A stretch of 64,000 bases of DNA, taken from assembly GCA_027490095.1 (NCBI GenBank), contig JAIXYT010000020.1, positions 1 through 64,000 of the forward strand, read 5' to 3'. The notes under the pieces are model-generated. The model did not search any database, was not told the DNA's origin, and worked only from the letters and a program-made list of their open reading frames with translations. Source of the DNA: Sphingomonadales bacterium (lineage in GTDB: Bacteria > Pseudomonadota > Alphaproteobacteria > Sphingomonadales > Sphingomonadaceae). Position numbers and translations under genes: made by a program. Below, one piece after another: positions 35,769 to 43,812 of this stretch (position 1 is the first letter of the stretch; every line of letters starts with the position of its first letter).

Positions 35769-36518
35769 TCAGGCGCCGGGCAGCGGGTAGGTCGGGTCGG
35801 GAATATTCTCCAGCGCCTCCATCAGCGCCTTCGCCCAGCGGTCCCCCAGGTCATGATAATAGGGATCGCTCTCCTCGATCCGCGTCAGCGCAGCCGTCGA
35901 TTGCCCCGGCTTCACCACCAGCATGTCGATCGGCAGCCCCACCCCCAGGTTCGACCGCATCGTCGAGTTCATGCTGACAAGCCCGATCTTCATCGCCTTG
36001 GTAAGCGGGGTGCGATAGGTCAGCATCCGGTCCAGCACCGGCTTCCCGTACTTCAGCTCGCCGATCTGGAAATAGGGCGTGTCCATCCCGCACTCGATGA
36101 AATTGCCCTCGCCATAGATCAGGAACAGCCGCGGCGCCCGCCCGTCGATCGATCCGCCCACCAGCAGCGTCACGCCGATCTCGACCCCCTCCTGCTCCTG
36201 CACCAGCGCCTCGATGTCCTTCTTGGCCCCCACCATCGCCTCGCCGACGATCTGCGCCACCCGGAACATGGTGGGCGCCGTCTCCACATACTCCGGCTCC
36301 TCCTTGCCGGGCATCACCACGCCTTCCTTCAGCCGGTTGATCAGCGCCTGCGTGGTGCTCAGCGAGCCTGCCGACGCGATCGAGACGATTCGCTTCCCGT
36401 CCTCCCCGAACACCCGAAGCTTGCGGTAGGTGGAGATGTTGTCGATCCCCGCATTGGTGCGGGTGTCGGCCATCATCACCAGGCCCTCCTTCACCAGAAG
36501 TCCCACGCAATAGGTCAT
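35769..36518 (-). CDS. anbu: Anbu: proteasome-type protease (bacterial proteasome homologue)
   Basis: Anbu is an Ntn-hydrolase ancestral to or parallel with proteasome beta subunits; known Anbus form open helical rings. The 249-residue protein begins MTYCVGLLV, so Thr2 becomes the N-terminal nucleophile after Met removal, and has the family patterns MMADTRTNAG and SIASAGSLSTTQAL. It is the last gene of a four-gene set with cpATP-grasp, alpha-E and transglutaminase-like genes, the conserved neighbourhood of Anbu. A good Shine-Dalgarno (GGGGAGGGG) precedes it. The substrate is unknown in the whole family. Confidence 0.93.
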   Translation of the reverse strand: MTYCVGLLVKEGLVMMADTRTNAGIDNISTYRKLRVFGEDGKRIVSIASAGSLSTTQALINRLKEGVVMPGKEEPEYVETAPTMFRVAQIVGEAMVGAKKDIEALVQEQEGVEIGVTLLVGGSIDGRAPRLFLIYGEGNFIECGMDTPYFQIGELKYGKPVLDRMLTYRTPLTKAMKIGLVSMNSTMRSNLGVGLPIDMLVVKPGQSTAALTRIEESDPYYHDLGDRWAKALMEALENIPDPTYPLPGA

Positions 36519-36548
36519 GGCGCTGTCGACCCCCTCCCCGGCACCGGC

Positions 36549-37394
36549 CTATTGGCTCTGGCTCTGGCCCGAATGCGATTGGCCCTGCCGCTGGCCACCC
36601 GCTTGCCGTCCGTGCACCCCCACCGCAAGCGATTCGATTCCGCCCCCGCGCCGGCTCCCGCGCACAGGCGCCGCGTCCAGGCTGTCCAGCCCCACCGCCA
36701 CCCGCACATGCCCCTCGGTGCCGCACACGCCGTGCGTCGGGTCAAAGCTCACCCAGCCCAGGCCCGGCACAAAGCCTTCCGCCCAGGCGTGCGCCGCCTC
36801 CTGCTCGGGGTGATCGGGCGCCGCATAATGCCCCGACACGTAACGCGCCGGAATCCCCAGGTGCCGCGCGGCCGCAATGAAGATCTGCGAAAGATCCTGG
36901 CACACCCCGCGCCCCAGCCGCAGCGCCGTGTCCGCGTCGGTTGCAACCTCGGTGATCCCCGGCTCGAACTGCATCCGCCCCTGCACGCCCAGCATCAGGG
37001 CATGCAGCGTCGACAGCGCGTCGTCCCGCCTCAGGCCCTCCGCCAGCATCGCGATCGCCGGCGTCCCCGCCGTCAGCGGGGTCGAGCGCCGGAACAGGAT
37101 CGGCGGCAGCGGCTCGCTCGCCCCACCCACCACGCCCGCCGTGTCGGTCGTGATCACCGTCCCCGTCACATGCAGCGTCAGCTGCTCCACCGGCCGCTCG
37201 GCATAGAAGGTGTGGCACCGGTTCCCGAACACGTCGACAGACGGCATCATCCGCCCGTCCACATCCACGTCCACCCGCCAGTTCACCACCTGCTGGCCTT
37301 CCGTGTCCGAAGGCGTCAGCTTCAGAACCTGCACGATCCCGGCCGCCGGCGCGGAGTAGGTGTAGCGGGTGATATGGTCGATCAGCAATTGCAT
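36549..37394 (-). CDS. Transglutaminase-like cysteine protease of the Anbu set
   Basis: This 281-residue protein has the bacterial transglutaminase N-terminal domain (about 1-90) and a papain-like core. The triad is C165 (RGVCQDLSQ), H202 (AHAW) and D218 (FDPTHG). These enzymes are thought to be peptidases or amidases rather than cross-linkers. The last about 35 residues are a low-complexity Gly/Gln/Ser tail (GGQRQGQSHSGQSQSQ) outside the fold. AAGGA precedes ATG 37394. It lies 30 bases before anbu and about 150 bases after alpha-E, the gap holding the long inverted repeat. Confidence 0.92.
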   Translation of the reverse strand: MQLLIDHITRYTYSAPAAGIVQVLKLTPSDTEGQQVVNWRVDVDVDGRMMPSVDVFGNRCHTFYAERPVEQLTLHVTGTVITTDTAGVVGGASEPLPPILFRRSTPLTAGTPAIAMLAEGLRRDDALSTLHALMLGVQGRMQFEPGITEVATDADTALRLGRGVCQDLSQIFIAAARHLGIPARYVSGHYAAPDHPEQEAAHAWAEGFVPGLGWVSFDPTHGVCGTEGHVRVAVGLDSLDAAPVRGSRRGGGIESLAVGVHGRQAGGQRQGQSHSGQSQSQ

Positions 37395-37423
37395 CAGGAG
37401 TCCTTGCCGGCCTCACGGCCGGA

Positions 37424-37509
37424 ACCGCCCACCGCCCCGCACCCCCGCCCAACCGCCCGTCGAGCGTATCCTTGGGGCGGTTGGGCGGGGGTGCGGGGCG
37501 GTGGGCGGT
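37424..37509. repeat. Perfect 35-bp inverted repeat within the Anbu operon
   Basis: The left arm (37424-37458) and right arm (37475-37509) are exact reverse complements over 35 bases, separated by a 16-base loop (GTCGAGCGTATCCTTG). The arms are C- or G-only-rich blocks (ACCGCCCACCGCCCCGCA...). A smaller hairpin CCGGCC-TCAC-GGCCGG (37407-37422) flanks it. It lies between the alpha-E and transglutaminase genes and would form a very stable RNA hairpin. Confidence 0.95.
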
Positions 37510-37542
37510 GCGCAGCGACCGAAGGGAGCGAACGGCGCATCA

Positions 37543-38484
37543 TCAGAACAGATACTGCTCGGCGATGGCATTCCCCAGCCGGTTGTTCTCGCCCACGAAG
37601 TCCACAAGGAACTCGTGCAGCCCCGATTGGAACAGCGTGTCGATGTTGCTGCCGGCAAGCGTCCGCAGCGACGTCGAAGCGATCCGGTTCGCAGGCCCCC
37701 GCCGCCCCCGGCTCGCCGCCAGCTGGTCCAGCAGCCACACGGCGTCCTCCAGGCAGGCGATCAGGCTGCGCGGCATCGCCCGGTTGAAGATCAACAGGTC
37801 CGCCACCAGCCAGGGCTTCACGCTCTCGCGATACACCCACCGATAGGCCGTCAGCGCCGAAACCGTCCGCAGCAGCGTCGTCCACTGGAAATAGTCCAGG
37901 CTCCCGCCCACCGGCTCGGTCCTTGGCAGCAGCAGATGGTATTTCACGTCCAGCAGCCGTGCCGTGTTGTCCGCCCGCTCCACCGTGGTCCCCAGCCGCA
38001 GGAACCAGTAGGTCGCTTCGCGCAGCTGCGTCCGGTGCGCCGCCCCGTCGAACATCAGCAGCGCGTCCTTGATGGTCTCGGCGATGCGCACCAGCGTCGT
38101 GCTGTCGGGAATGGTCGTTCCGAAGCGCTGCACCTCGTGCCAGGCGTCGTTCACCGCCTCCCAGGTCTCCAGCGTCAGCGACGTCCGCACCGCCCGCCCG
38201 TTCGACCGCGCGCACTCCAGGCACCGCCGGATGGAGCTGGGATTCTCCGGGTCCAGCGTCAGGAACCAGCCCACATGCGCCTCGTCCATCGGCAGGTTGC
38301 GCGCCAGGAACCCGTCGTCGACCGCGGCAGACCGGATCGCGCTCTCCCACGCAGGGCCCGCCCCCCCGTGCGACGCCGGCAGCGACGCCAGCCGCACCGT
38401 CGCATCGATCAGCCGGCACAGAAAGTCGGCACGCTCCAAATAGCGGCCCATCCAGTAGAGGTTGGAGGCGCTGCGCGAGAGCAT
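37543..38484 (-). CDS. Alpha-E domain-containing protein
   Basis: This 313-residue all-helical protein matches the alpha-E family that accompanies circularly permuted ATP-grasp proteins. It begins MLSRSASNLYWMGRYLERADF, the strongest family signature, and repeats ATYWFLRLGTTVERADNTAR in the second half, so it looks like an internal duplication. Its ATG directly abuts the cpATP-grasp stop codon (TGA-ATG), implying coupled translation. Its molecular role is unknown; it is predicted to work with ATP-grasp in forming an amide bond. Confidence 0.93.
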   Translation of the reverse strand: MLSRSASNLYWMGRYLERADFLCRLIDATVRLASLPASHGGAGPAWESAIRSAAVDDGFLARNLPMDEAHVGWFLTLDPENPSSIRRCLECARSNGRAVRTSLTLETWEAVNDAWHEVQRFGTTIPDSTTLVRIAETIKDALLMFDGAAHRTQLREATYWFLRLGTTVERADNTARLLDVKYHLLLPRTEPVGGSLDYFQWTTLLRTVSALTAYRWVYRESVKPWLVADLLIFNRAMPRSLIACLEDAVWLLDQLAASRGRRGPANRIASTSLRTLAGSNIDTLFQSGLHEFLVDFVGENNRLGNAIAEQYLF

Positions 38485-40068
38485 TCAGTCCAGCCCCCCG
38501 GGCCCCGGGAAGGGGCCATCAATGTCTCCGCCCTCGGCCTCAAAAGGCCCAGTCGAAGCCCCCGTCATGTCCCCGACCTCGGGCCCGTCCAACACCCAGG
38601 TGTCCTTTGTGCCGCCCCCCTGGCTGCTGTTCACCACCAGGGATCCTTCCTTCAGCGCGACCCGCGTCAGCCCGCCCGGAATGATCTTGGTGCCATTGGC
38701 ACCGGTCAGAACGAACGGCCTCAGGTCCACGTGCCGCGGCGCAATCCCGGCCGCCGTCAGCGTCGGGCAGGTGCTCAAGGCCAGCGTCGGCTGCGCGATG
38801 TAATGCTGCGGATTGGCCTTCAGCCGCGCGGCGAACTGCTCCCGCTGCTCGCTGGTGGCATGCGGCCCCACCAGCATCCCGTAGCCGCCCGACCCGTCCG
38901 TTTCCTTCACCACCAGCTCGTGCAGATTGTCCAGCACATAGGACAGCGCGTCCGCCTCCCGGCAGCGCCAGGTCGGCACATTGTGCAGGATCGGGTCCCG
39001 CCCCGTGAAGAAGCGCACGATCTCGGGCATGTAGCTGTAGATCGCCTTGTCGTCGGCGATCCCGGTCCCCAGCGCATTGGCGATCGTCAGATTGCCGGCA
39101 TGCACCGCGCCCACCAGCCCCGGCACCCCCAGCACGCTGTCCTGCCGGAAGGTCAACGGATCGATGAAGTCATCGTCCACCCGCCGGTACAGCACGTCCA
39201 CCCGCTTCGGCCCTTCGGTCGTGCGCATGAACAGCACATCGCCGCTCACGAACAGGTCGGAGCCTTCCACCAGCTCCACCCCCAGCTTGTCGGCCAGGAA
39301 GCTGTGCTCGTAATAGGCGCTGTTATGGATGCCGGGCGTCAGCAGCGCCAGGCACGGCTCGGCCCCGCAGTGGTTCGGCGCAACCGACGTCAGCGTCTCC
39401 AGCAGCGTTTCCGGATAGGTCTCGACAGGCCGCAAGCCCCCACGCTCCGACACCGCGTGGATCAGCTCCGGCACCAGCCGCAGCATCACCTCCCGGTTCT
39501 CCAGCATGTAGGAAACACCCGACGGCGTGCGCGCATTGTCCTCCAGCACGAAGAACTCGTCCGGCCCGGTCCGCACCAGGTCGATGCCGGCGATGTGCAC
39601 CCATACGTCCTTCGCCGGCCGCCGCCCCACCGCCGCCATGCAGTATTGCGGGTTCAGCAGTACCAGCTCCTCCGGCACCACGCCGGCCCGGATGCACTCG
39701 CGCGGGCCATAGACATCGGCCAGGAACAGGTTCAGCGCCTGCACCCGCTGCGTCAGCCCCTCTTCCAGCACCGCCCATTCGCTGCCCGCCAGCACCCGTG
39801 GCACGATATCGAACGGAATCAGCCGCTCGCTCGCATCCGGGTCGCCATAGACGGCAAAGGTGATCCCGATCCGCCGGAAGAACAGCTCGGCCTGCCGCCG
39901 CCGCGTCTCCAGCAGCTCCGGCGGGGCAGACCGCAGCCAGGCCGCCACCTGGGCATAGGCTGCCCGAACCTCGGGCCCGGCACCGTCCCCGCCGAACAGC
40001 GGTCCGGCGCCCGACGCATCGGGATAGGGGCCGAAGCCATAGGTTTCATCGAAAGCGCGGGCCGTCAC
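38485..40068 (-). CDS. Circularly permuted ATP-grasp protein
   Basis: This roughly 527-residue protein is the circularly permuted ATP-grasp type (COG2308) that typically partners alpha-E. Visible motifs are PQYCMAAVGRR, VHIAGIDLVRTGPDEFFVLEDNARTPSGVSY with metal-binding residues, YRRVDDDFIDP and LVVKETDGSGGYGMLVGP. It should ligate a peptide or amino acid using ATP. GTG 40068 is the likely start (TARAFDETYGF); GTG 40074 is an alternative, and no strong Shine-Dalgarno is seen. A perfect palindrome sits eight bases upstream. The C-terminal tail is acidic and Gly/Pro-rich. Confidence 0.9.
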   Translation of the reverse strand: MTARAFDETYGFGPYPDASGAGPLFGGDGAGPEVRAAYAQVAAWLRSAPPELLETRRRQAELFFRRIGITFAVYGDPDASERLIPFDIVPRVLAGSEWAVLEEGLTQRVQALNLFLADVYGPRECIRAGVVPEELVLLNPQYCMAAVGRRPAKDVWVHIAGIDLVRTGPDEFFVLEDNARTPSGVSYMLENREVMLRLVPELIHAVSERGGLRPVETYPETLLETLTSVAPNHCGAEPCLALLTPGIHNSAYYEHSFLADKLGVELVEGSDLFVSGDVLFMRTTEGPKRVDVLYRRVDDDFIDPLTFRQDSVLGVPGLVGAVHAGNLTIANALGTGIADDKAIYSYMPEIVRFFTGRDPILHNVPTWRCREADALSYVLDNLHELVVKETDGSGGYGMLVGPHATSEQREQFAARLKANPQHYIAQPTLALSTCPTLTAAGIAPRHVDLRPFVLTGANGTKIIPGGLTRVALKEGSLVVNSSQGGGTKDTWVLDGPEVGDMTGASTGPFEAEGGDIDGPFPGPGGLD

Positions 40069-40076
40069 ACCCACAT

Positions 40077-40093
40077 GTTGTGCGCCGCACAAC
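40077..40093. promoter_or_regulatory. Palindrome at the start of the Anbu operon
   Basis: GTTGTGC-GCC-GCACAAC is a perfect 7-3-7 palindrome immediately upstream of the cpATP-grasp start. It is a plausible operator or RNA hairpin over the ribosome-binding region. Confidence 0.5.
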
Positions 40094-40138
40094 GTCCGCG
40101 CAACCGAAAATTGCGCCGCCCGGTGGCGCCCGCCGTCT

Positions 40139-41155
40139 TCAGTCGTCCCCCACCTTCTGCATCCCGTCGCGGCCCTGCGGCTCCCGGCCGCGCGGATAGT
40201 CGGCCGCCGGCCGCACCTCGCGCGGTGGTGCCGAGTAGCTCGGCCGCGAGGGCGCCACACGCGCCTCGGCAGGGATCGCGCGAGGGGGTGCCACCATCGC
40301 CGCCGCGGGTGCCCGATCGGCAACAGCGCCGCCGCCGGGCTGTGTCCGGTTGCGGACGAAACCGCCGATCGCGTCACCATTGCCGCGCGGCGCGCGCGTC
40401 TCGCGCCGGGGCGCCACATCAATGCCCCCCGGCTTCGGCCGGTCCGCCACCGGGGCGGGCGGCGGCACCCTGTTCCGCACGAAACCCGCCATCGGCGATT
40501 CCCCGGGGCGCGTCCGGTCGACCCGCTCGCGCTCCCGGTCCCAATCCCGATCGCGGTCCCGATCGCGGTCCCAATCCCGGCGCCCGTCCCAGCGGCCCCG
40601 GCGGACATGGCTGCCCAGCCCCGGCCGATAGACCCAGGCGCCCGGCGCATGGACCCACCAGTCATTGCCCCAACCATAGCCCCAGTTCGACCAGCCCGGC
40701 GGCGGCAGCGGAGACCAGCTCGCAAAGCCCCCGGCCGACTGCCAGTCCACCCAGTTGGGCCCGAAACGCGTGTCGGGCACCCAGAACCAGCCGAAGCGCG
40801 GATCGCGCCCCCAGCGGCCGTAATGATAGGTCGCCCAGCCCCAGGGGTCGCCGCTCACGAACATCCGCCCGAAGCGCGGGTCGTTGCGCCAATAGCCCCG
40901 GCTGTAGGGCTGCCAGCCGGGCCCGACGCCCGCCGGCAGGAACACCCGCCCATAGCGCGAATGGTTGCCCCAGCTGCCATACTGCGCCAGCGAGCCATAG
41001 AAGATGTCGACCGACGCGACATCGCGCCCCCACCAGTCCACGGGAATCCCGTCCGCGTAACGCCGGTCATCCAGCGGCGCTTCCGACCAGCCAGCATCCG
41101 TCATGCACCCCGTCAACGCGAGGCCAAGCCCGGCAATCACGAGAATCTGTTTCAT
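40139..41155 (-). CDS. Tryptophan-rich lipoprotein, DUF6600-like
   Basis: This 338-residue lipoprotein has a signal peptide with lipobox LTGC (Cys17). The mature N-terminal half is full of W/Y/G motifs such as YGSWGNHSRYGRVF, RNDPRFGRMF and RDPRFGWFWVP, an arrangement seen in DUF6600-type envelope proteins. Next comes a charged Arg/Asp array (about 200-220) and two similar units AGFVRNR and GGFVRNR in a proline-rich C-terminus. Function unknown. It lies 70 bases upstream of the cpATP-grasp gene on the same strand. Confidence 0.75.
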   Translation of the reverse strand: MKQILVIAGLGLALTGCMTDAGWSEAPLDDRRYADGIPVDWWGRDVASVDIFYGSLAQYGSWGNHSRYGRVFLPAGVGPGWQPYSRGYWRNDPRFGRMFVSGDPWGWATYHYGRWGRDPRFGWFWVPDTRFGPNWVDWQSAGGFASWSPLPPPGWSNWGYGWGNDWWVHAPGAWVYRPGLGSHVRRGRWDGRRDWDRDRDRDRDWDRERERVDRTRPGESPMAGFVRNRVPPPAPVADRPKPGGIDVAPRRETRAPRGNGDAIGGFVRNRTQPGGGAVADRAPAAAMVAPPRAIPAEARVAPSRPSYSAPPREVRPAADYPRGREPQGRDGMQKVGDD

Positions 41156-41205
41156 GGCCGAAATACTGAGCCCCGCAAATTGAACGAAGGCTGACTGCCC
41201 GCAAC

Positions 41206-41236
41206 GAAAAAGGGCGGCACCAGGTGCCGCCCCCTT
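41206..41236 (-). terminator. Terminator of the acyl-CoA dehydrogenase pair
   Basis: GGGCGGCAC-CAG-GTGCCGCCC forms a strong hairpin followed on the minus strand by five T residues, 20 bases past the stop codon. Confidence 0.88.
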
Positions 41237-41256
41237 CCTCCGTTGCGCCGTCAGGC

Positions 41257-42417
41257 TCAGGCCGCCAGCAGCCGCTCTTCCAGCCGGCCCATGTGGTAAT
41301 CGAAGTCCCCATACTGGGTCTCGATGATCGACAGCCGCTTGAAATAATGGCCCGCGGCAAGCTCGGTCGTGATCCCGATCCCGCCATGCGTCTGCACCGC
41401 CCACTGGCCCAGCGCGCGCGCACCCTTGTTGATCTTGGCCTTGGCCTGGCTCACCCACTTCGCCCGGTCCGGATCGTCCAGCCTGAGTGTCCCCATCAGC
41501 GTCATGGATGTCGCCTGCTCGGCCTCCATGAACATGTCCACCAGCCGGTGCTGGATCACCTGGAAGTCGCCGATCGCCTTGCCGAACTGCTTCCTCTGCT
41601 TCGAATAGTCCAGCGTCAGCTCGTGCAGCTTCTTCATCGCGCCCGTGGCTTCCGCGCACTGCGCCATCGCCGCATGGTCGACCAGCGTCTCGATCAGCCC
41701 CAGCGCCTGGCCCTCGGCACCCAGCAGCGCATGCGGCCCCACATTGGCGTTTTCGAAGTACACCTCGCTCGCCATGTAGCCGTCGACGCACGGATAATCC
41801 CGCCGCACCACGCCCTTGGCATTGGCCTCCACCAGGAACAGCGACACACCGGCACTCTCGCGCTGGCTCCCGCCGGTCCGCGCGCTGACCAGCAGGTGCG
41901 TCGCGTAAGGCGCCGCCACCACCACGCTCTTGTGCCCGTTCAGCGTCCAGCCCGAGCCGTCGGCCTTCGCCGTCGTCTTCAGGTCAGCAAGGTTGTAGCG
42001 CCCCTGCGGCTCGTAGAAGCCGGCGCCGATCACCACTTCGCCCGAGATGATGCCCGGAATCAGCGCATCCGCATGGGCCCCGCCGGTCAGCGCCAGCGCA
42101 TTGCCGCCGATCACCACGGTCGGCACATAGGGTTCGACGGCAATCGCCCGGCCGAACTCCTCCATCAGCACCATGCTGTCGATCGGCCCGCCGCCGAACC
42201 CGCCATGGGCTTCCGGCAGCGCCGCCCCCAGGATCCCAAGCTCGGTCGCAAGCGCTTTCCAGACCCCGGGATCGCGCCCGCCGTCCATCCGCAGCATGCT
42301 TGCACGCTTGTCGAAATCATAGGTGTCCGAAAGATACCGCCGCAGTGTGTCGCGCAGCATCCCCTGCGTCTCGGTGAAATTGAAATCCAAGCTCGTCCTC
42401 CCCGGAAGTTCGGTCAT
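41257..42417 (-). CDS. Acyl-CoA dehydrogenase family protein, probable non-catalytic partner subunit
   Basis: This 386-residue flavoprotein-fold protein (LDFNFTETQGMLRDTLRRYL) is the second gene of an acyl-CoA dehydrogenase pair. The region where its partner has the active-site glutamate reads DHAAMAQCAEATGAM and lacks it. This is typical of heteromeric dehydrogenases used in steroid or side-chain catabolism, where one subunit carries the base. It follows its partner after a 39-base gap with a GC hairpin (42427-42448). The substrate is unknown. Confidence 0.87.
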   Translation of the reverse strand: MTELPGRTSLDFNFTETQGMLRDTLRRYLSDTYDFDKRASMLRMDGGRDPGVWKALATELGILGAALPEAHGGFGGGPIDSMVLMEEFGRAIAVEPYVPTVVIGGNALALTGGAHADALIPGIISGEVVIGAGFYEPQGRYNLADLKTTAKADGSGWTLNGHKSVVVAAPYATHLLVSARTGGSQRESAGVSLFLVEANAKGVVRRDYPCVDGYMASEVYFENANVGPHALLGAEGQALGLIETLVDHAAMAQCAEATGAMKKLHELTLDYSKQRKQFGKAIGDFQVIQHRLVDMFMEAEQATSMTLMGTLRLDDPDRAKWVSQAKAKINKGARALGQWAVQTHGGIGITTELAAGHYFKRLSIIETQYGDFDYHMGRLEERLLAA

Positions 42418-42426
42418 TGGGCACGC

Positions 42427-42448
42427 CCCGCGGCCCTCAGGCCGCGGG
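42427..42448. repeat. GC-rich hairpin between the two acyl-CoA dehydrogenase genes
   Basis: CCCGCGGCC-CTCA-GGCCGCGGG is a perfect palindrome with a CTCA loop. The core CGGCCCTCAGGCCG recurs in repeat copy B on the opposite strand. It may set the relative level of the two subunits. Confidence 0.6.
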
Positions 42449-42456
42449 TCGCCGGA

Positions 42457-43665
42457 TCAAAGCCCCAGCACCATCTTCGCGATGATGTTGCGCTGGATCT
42501 CGTTCGATCCGCCATAGATGCTGGTCTTGCGCATGTTGAAGTAGGTCGGCGCCGCGCGGTGCGCGAAGTCCGGCCCGATCGCATATTCGTTCGACGCCTC
42601 GGGCAAGGCCCGAAAATAGGGCGCGGCATAATTGCCGGCCGCCTCCAGAACCAGCTCGGTGATCCGCTGCTGGATTTCCGTCCCCTTCACCTTCAGCAGG
42701 CTCGATTCCGGCCCCGGTCCCTTGCCGCTCGCCTCGCCCGCAAGCGTGCGCAGCTCGGTGAACTCCAGCGCGGTCAGGTCGGTCTCCAGCTCGGCCACCT
42801 TGCGGCGGAAGAAGGGATTCGCCAGCAGCGACTGCCCCGTCCCGTCCTGTTCCGCCTTCGCAATCGCCTTCAGCTTCTCGATCCCCCGCTTCGACCGCGC
42901 AACGCCCGCAATCCCGGTCCGCTCATGCGCCAGCAGGAACTTCGCGCAGGTCCAGCCCTTGTTCTCCTCGTAAACCCGGTTCTCGACAGGCACCTTCACA
43001 TTGTCGAGCCACACTTCGTTCACCTCATGCTCGCCGCCCAGCGTGATGATCGGCTTCACAGTGATCCCGGGGCTCTTCATGTCGATCAGCAGGAACGAAA
43101 TCCCCTCCTGCATCTTGGCGCCGGGGTCGGTGCGCACCAGGAAGAAGCCCCAGTCCGCATGCTGCGCAAGCGTCGTCCAGGTCTTCTGGCCGTTGACGAT
43201 GTAATAATCCTTGCCGTCCTCGGTCACCCGCTCGGCCCGCGTCCGCAGGCTCGCCAGGTCCGATCCAGCACCCGGCTCCGAATAGCCCTGGCACCACCAC
43301 ACATCGCCCGACAGGATCCCCGGCAGGTGCTTCGCCTTCTGCTCCGGTGTGCCGAAGGTGTAGATCACCGGCCCAACCATGTTGATCCCGAACGGCAGCG
43401 GCGGAATGGTTTCCGCCTTCGCGCTCTCTTCGGAAAAGATGTAGCGCTGCGTCGCGGTCCAGCCCGTTCCGCCATATTCCTTCGGCCAGGCCGGCGCCGC
43501 CCAGCCCTTCTTCGCCAGGATCCGGTGCCAGGCCAGCATGTCCTCGCGGCCCAGCTCCTCGCCCTCGTCCTGCTTGCCCCGCAGATGCGCCGGGTAATTC
43601 TCGGCAATGAAGGCCCGCACCTCGTCGCGGAACGCGGTTTCCTCGGGGCTGAACGCAAGATCCAT
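42457..43665 (-). CDS. Acyl-CoA dehydrogenase family protein, catalytic subunit
   Basis: This 402-residue subunit shows the normal three-part fold with the FAD-contact sequences WCQGYSEPGAGSDLAS and the terminal YGGSNEIQRNIIAKMVLGL. E248 in LLAHERTGIAG occupies the active-site position used in isovaleryl-CoA and some steroid-type dehydrogenases. AGGGAGA precedes ATG 43665. It pairs with the downstream subunit and is divergent from the GST gene. Confidence 0.9.
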   Translation of the reverse strand: MDLAFSPEETAFRDEVRAFIAENYPAHLRGKQDEGEELGREDMLAWHRILAKKGWAAPAWPKEYGGTGWTATQRYIFSEESAKAETIPPLPFGINMVGPVIYTFGTPEQKAKHLPGILSGDVWWCQGYSEPGAGSDLASLRTRAERVTEDGKDYYIVNGQKTWTTLAQHADWGFFLVRTDPGAKMQEGISFLLIDMKSPGITVKPIITLGGEHEVNEVWLDNVKVPVENRVYEENKGWTCAKFLLAHERTGIAGVARSKRGIEKLKAIAKAEQDGTGQSLLANPFFRRKVAELETDLTALEFTELRTLAGEASGKGPGPESSLLKVKGTEIQQRITELVLEAAGNYAAPYFRALPEASNEYAIGPDFAHRAAPTYFNMRKTSIYGGSNEIQRNIIAKMVLGL

Positions 43666-43812
43666 CGGATATCTCCCTATCTTTCCGTCTGCCGCTAGCA
43701 TCCGCGCCAGCCCAATCCAAGCTGCCAGAATGGCGCAACTCCGCTTGCGCCAGGCCCCCGGCGAATCGGCACTGGCGCGAGTCGAACCATCCGCTAATAG
43801 GGTGCACCAGAT

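Noticed and set aside
31712-35977. 1,421-codon forward frame over TonB receptor 3
   Set aside because: Antisense frame of high-GC DNA; no start signal or recognizable domain.
40536-40580. Apparent short tandem DNA repeat (CGATCGCGGTCC units)
   Set aside because: Explained by the Arg/Asp codons of the lipoprotein; not an array such as CRISPR since units are short, unspaced and in frame.
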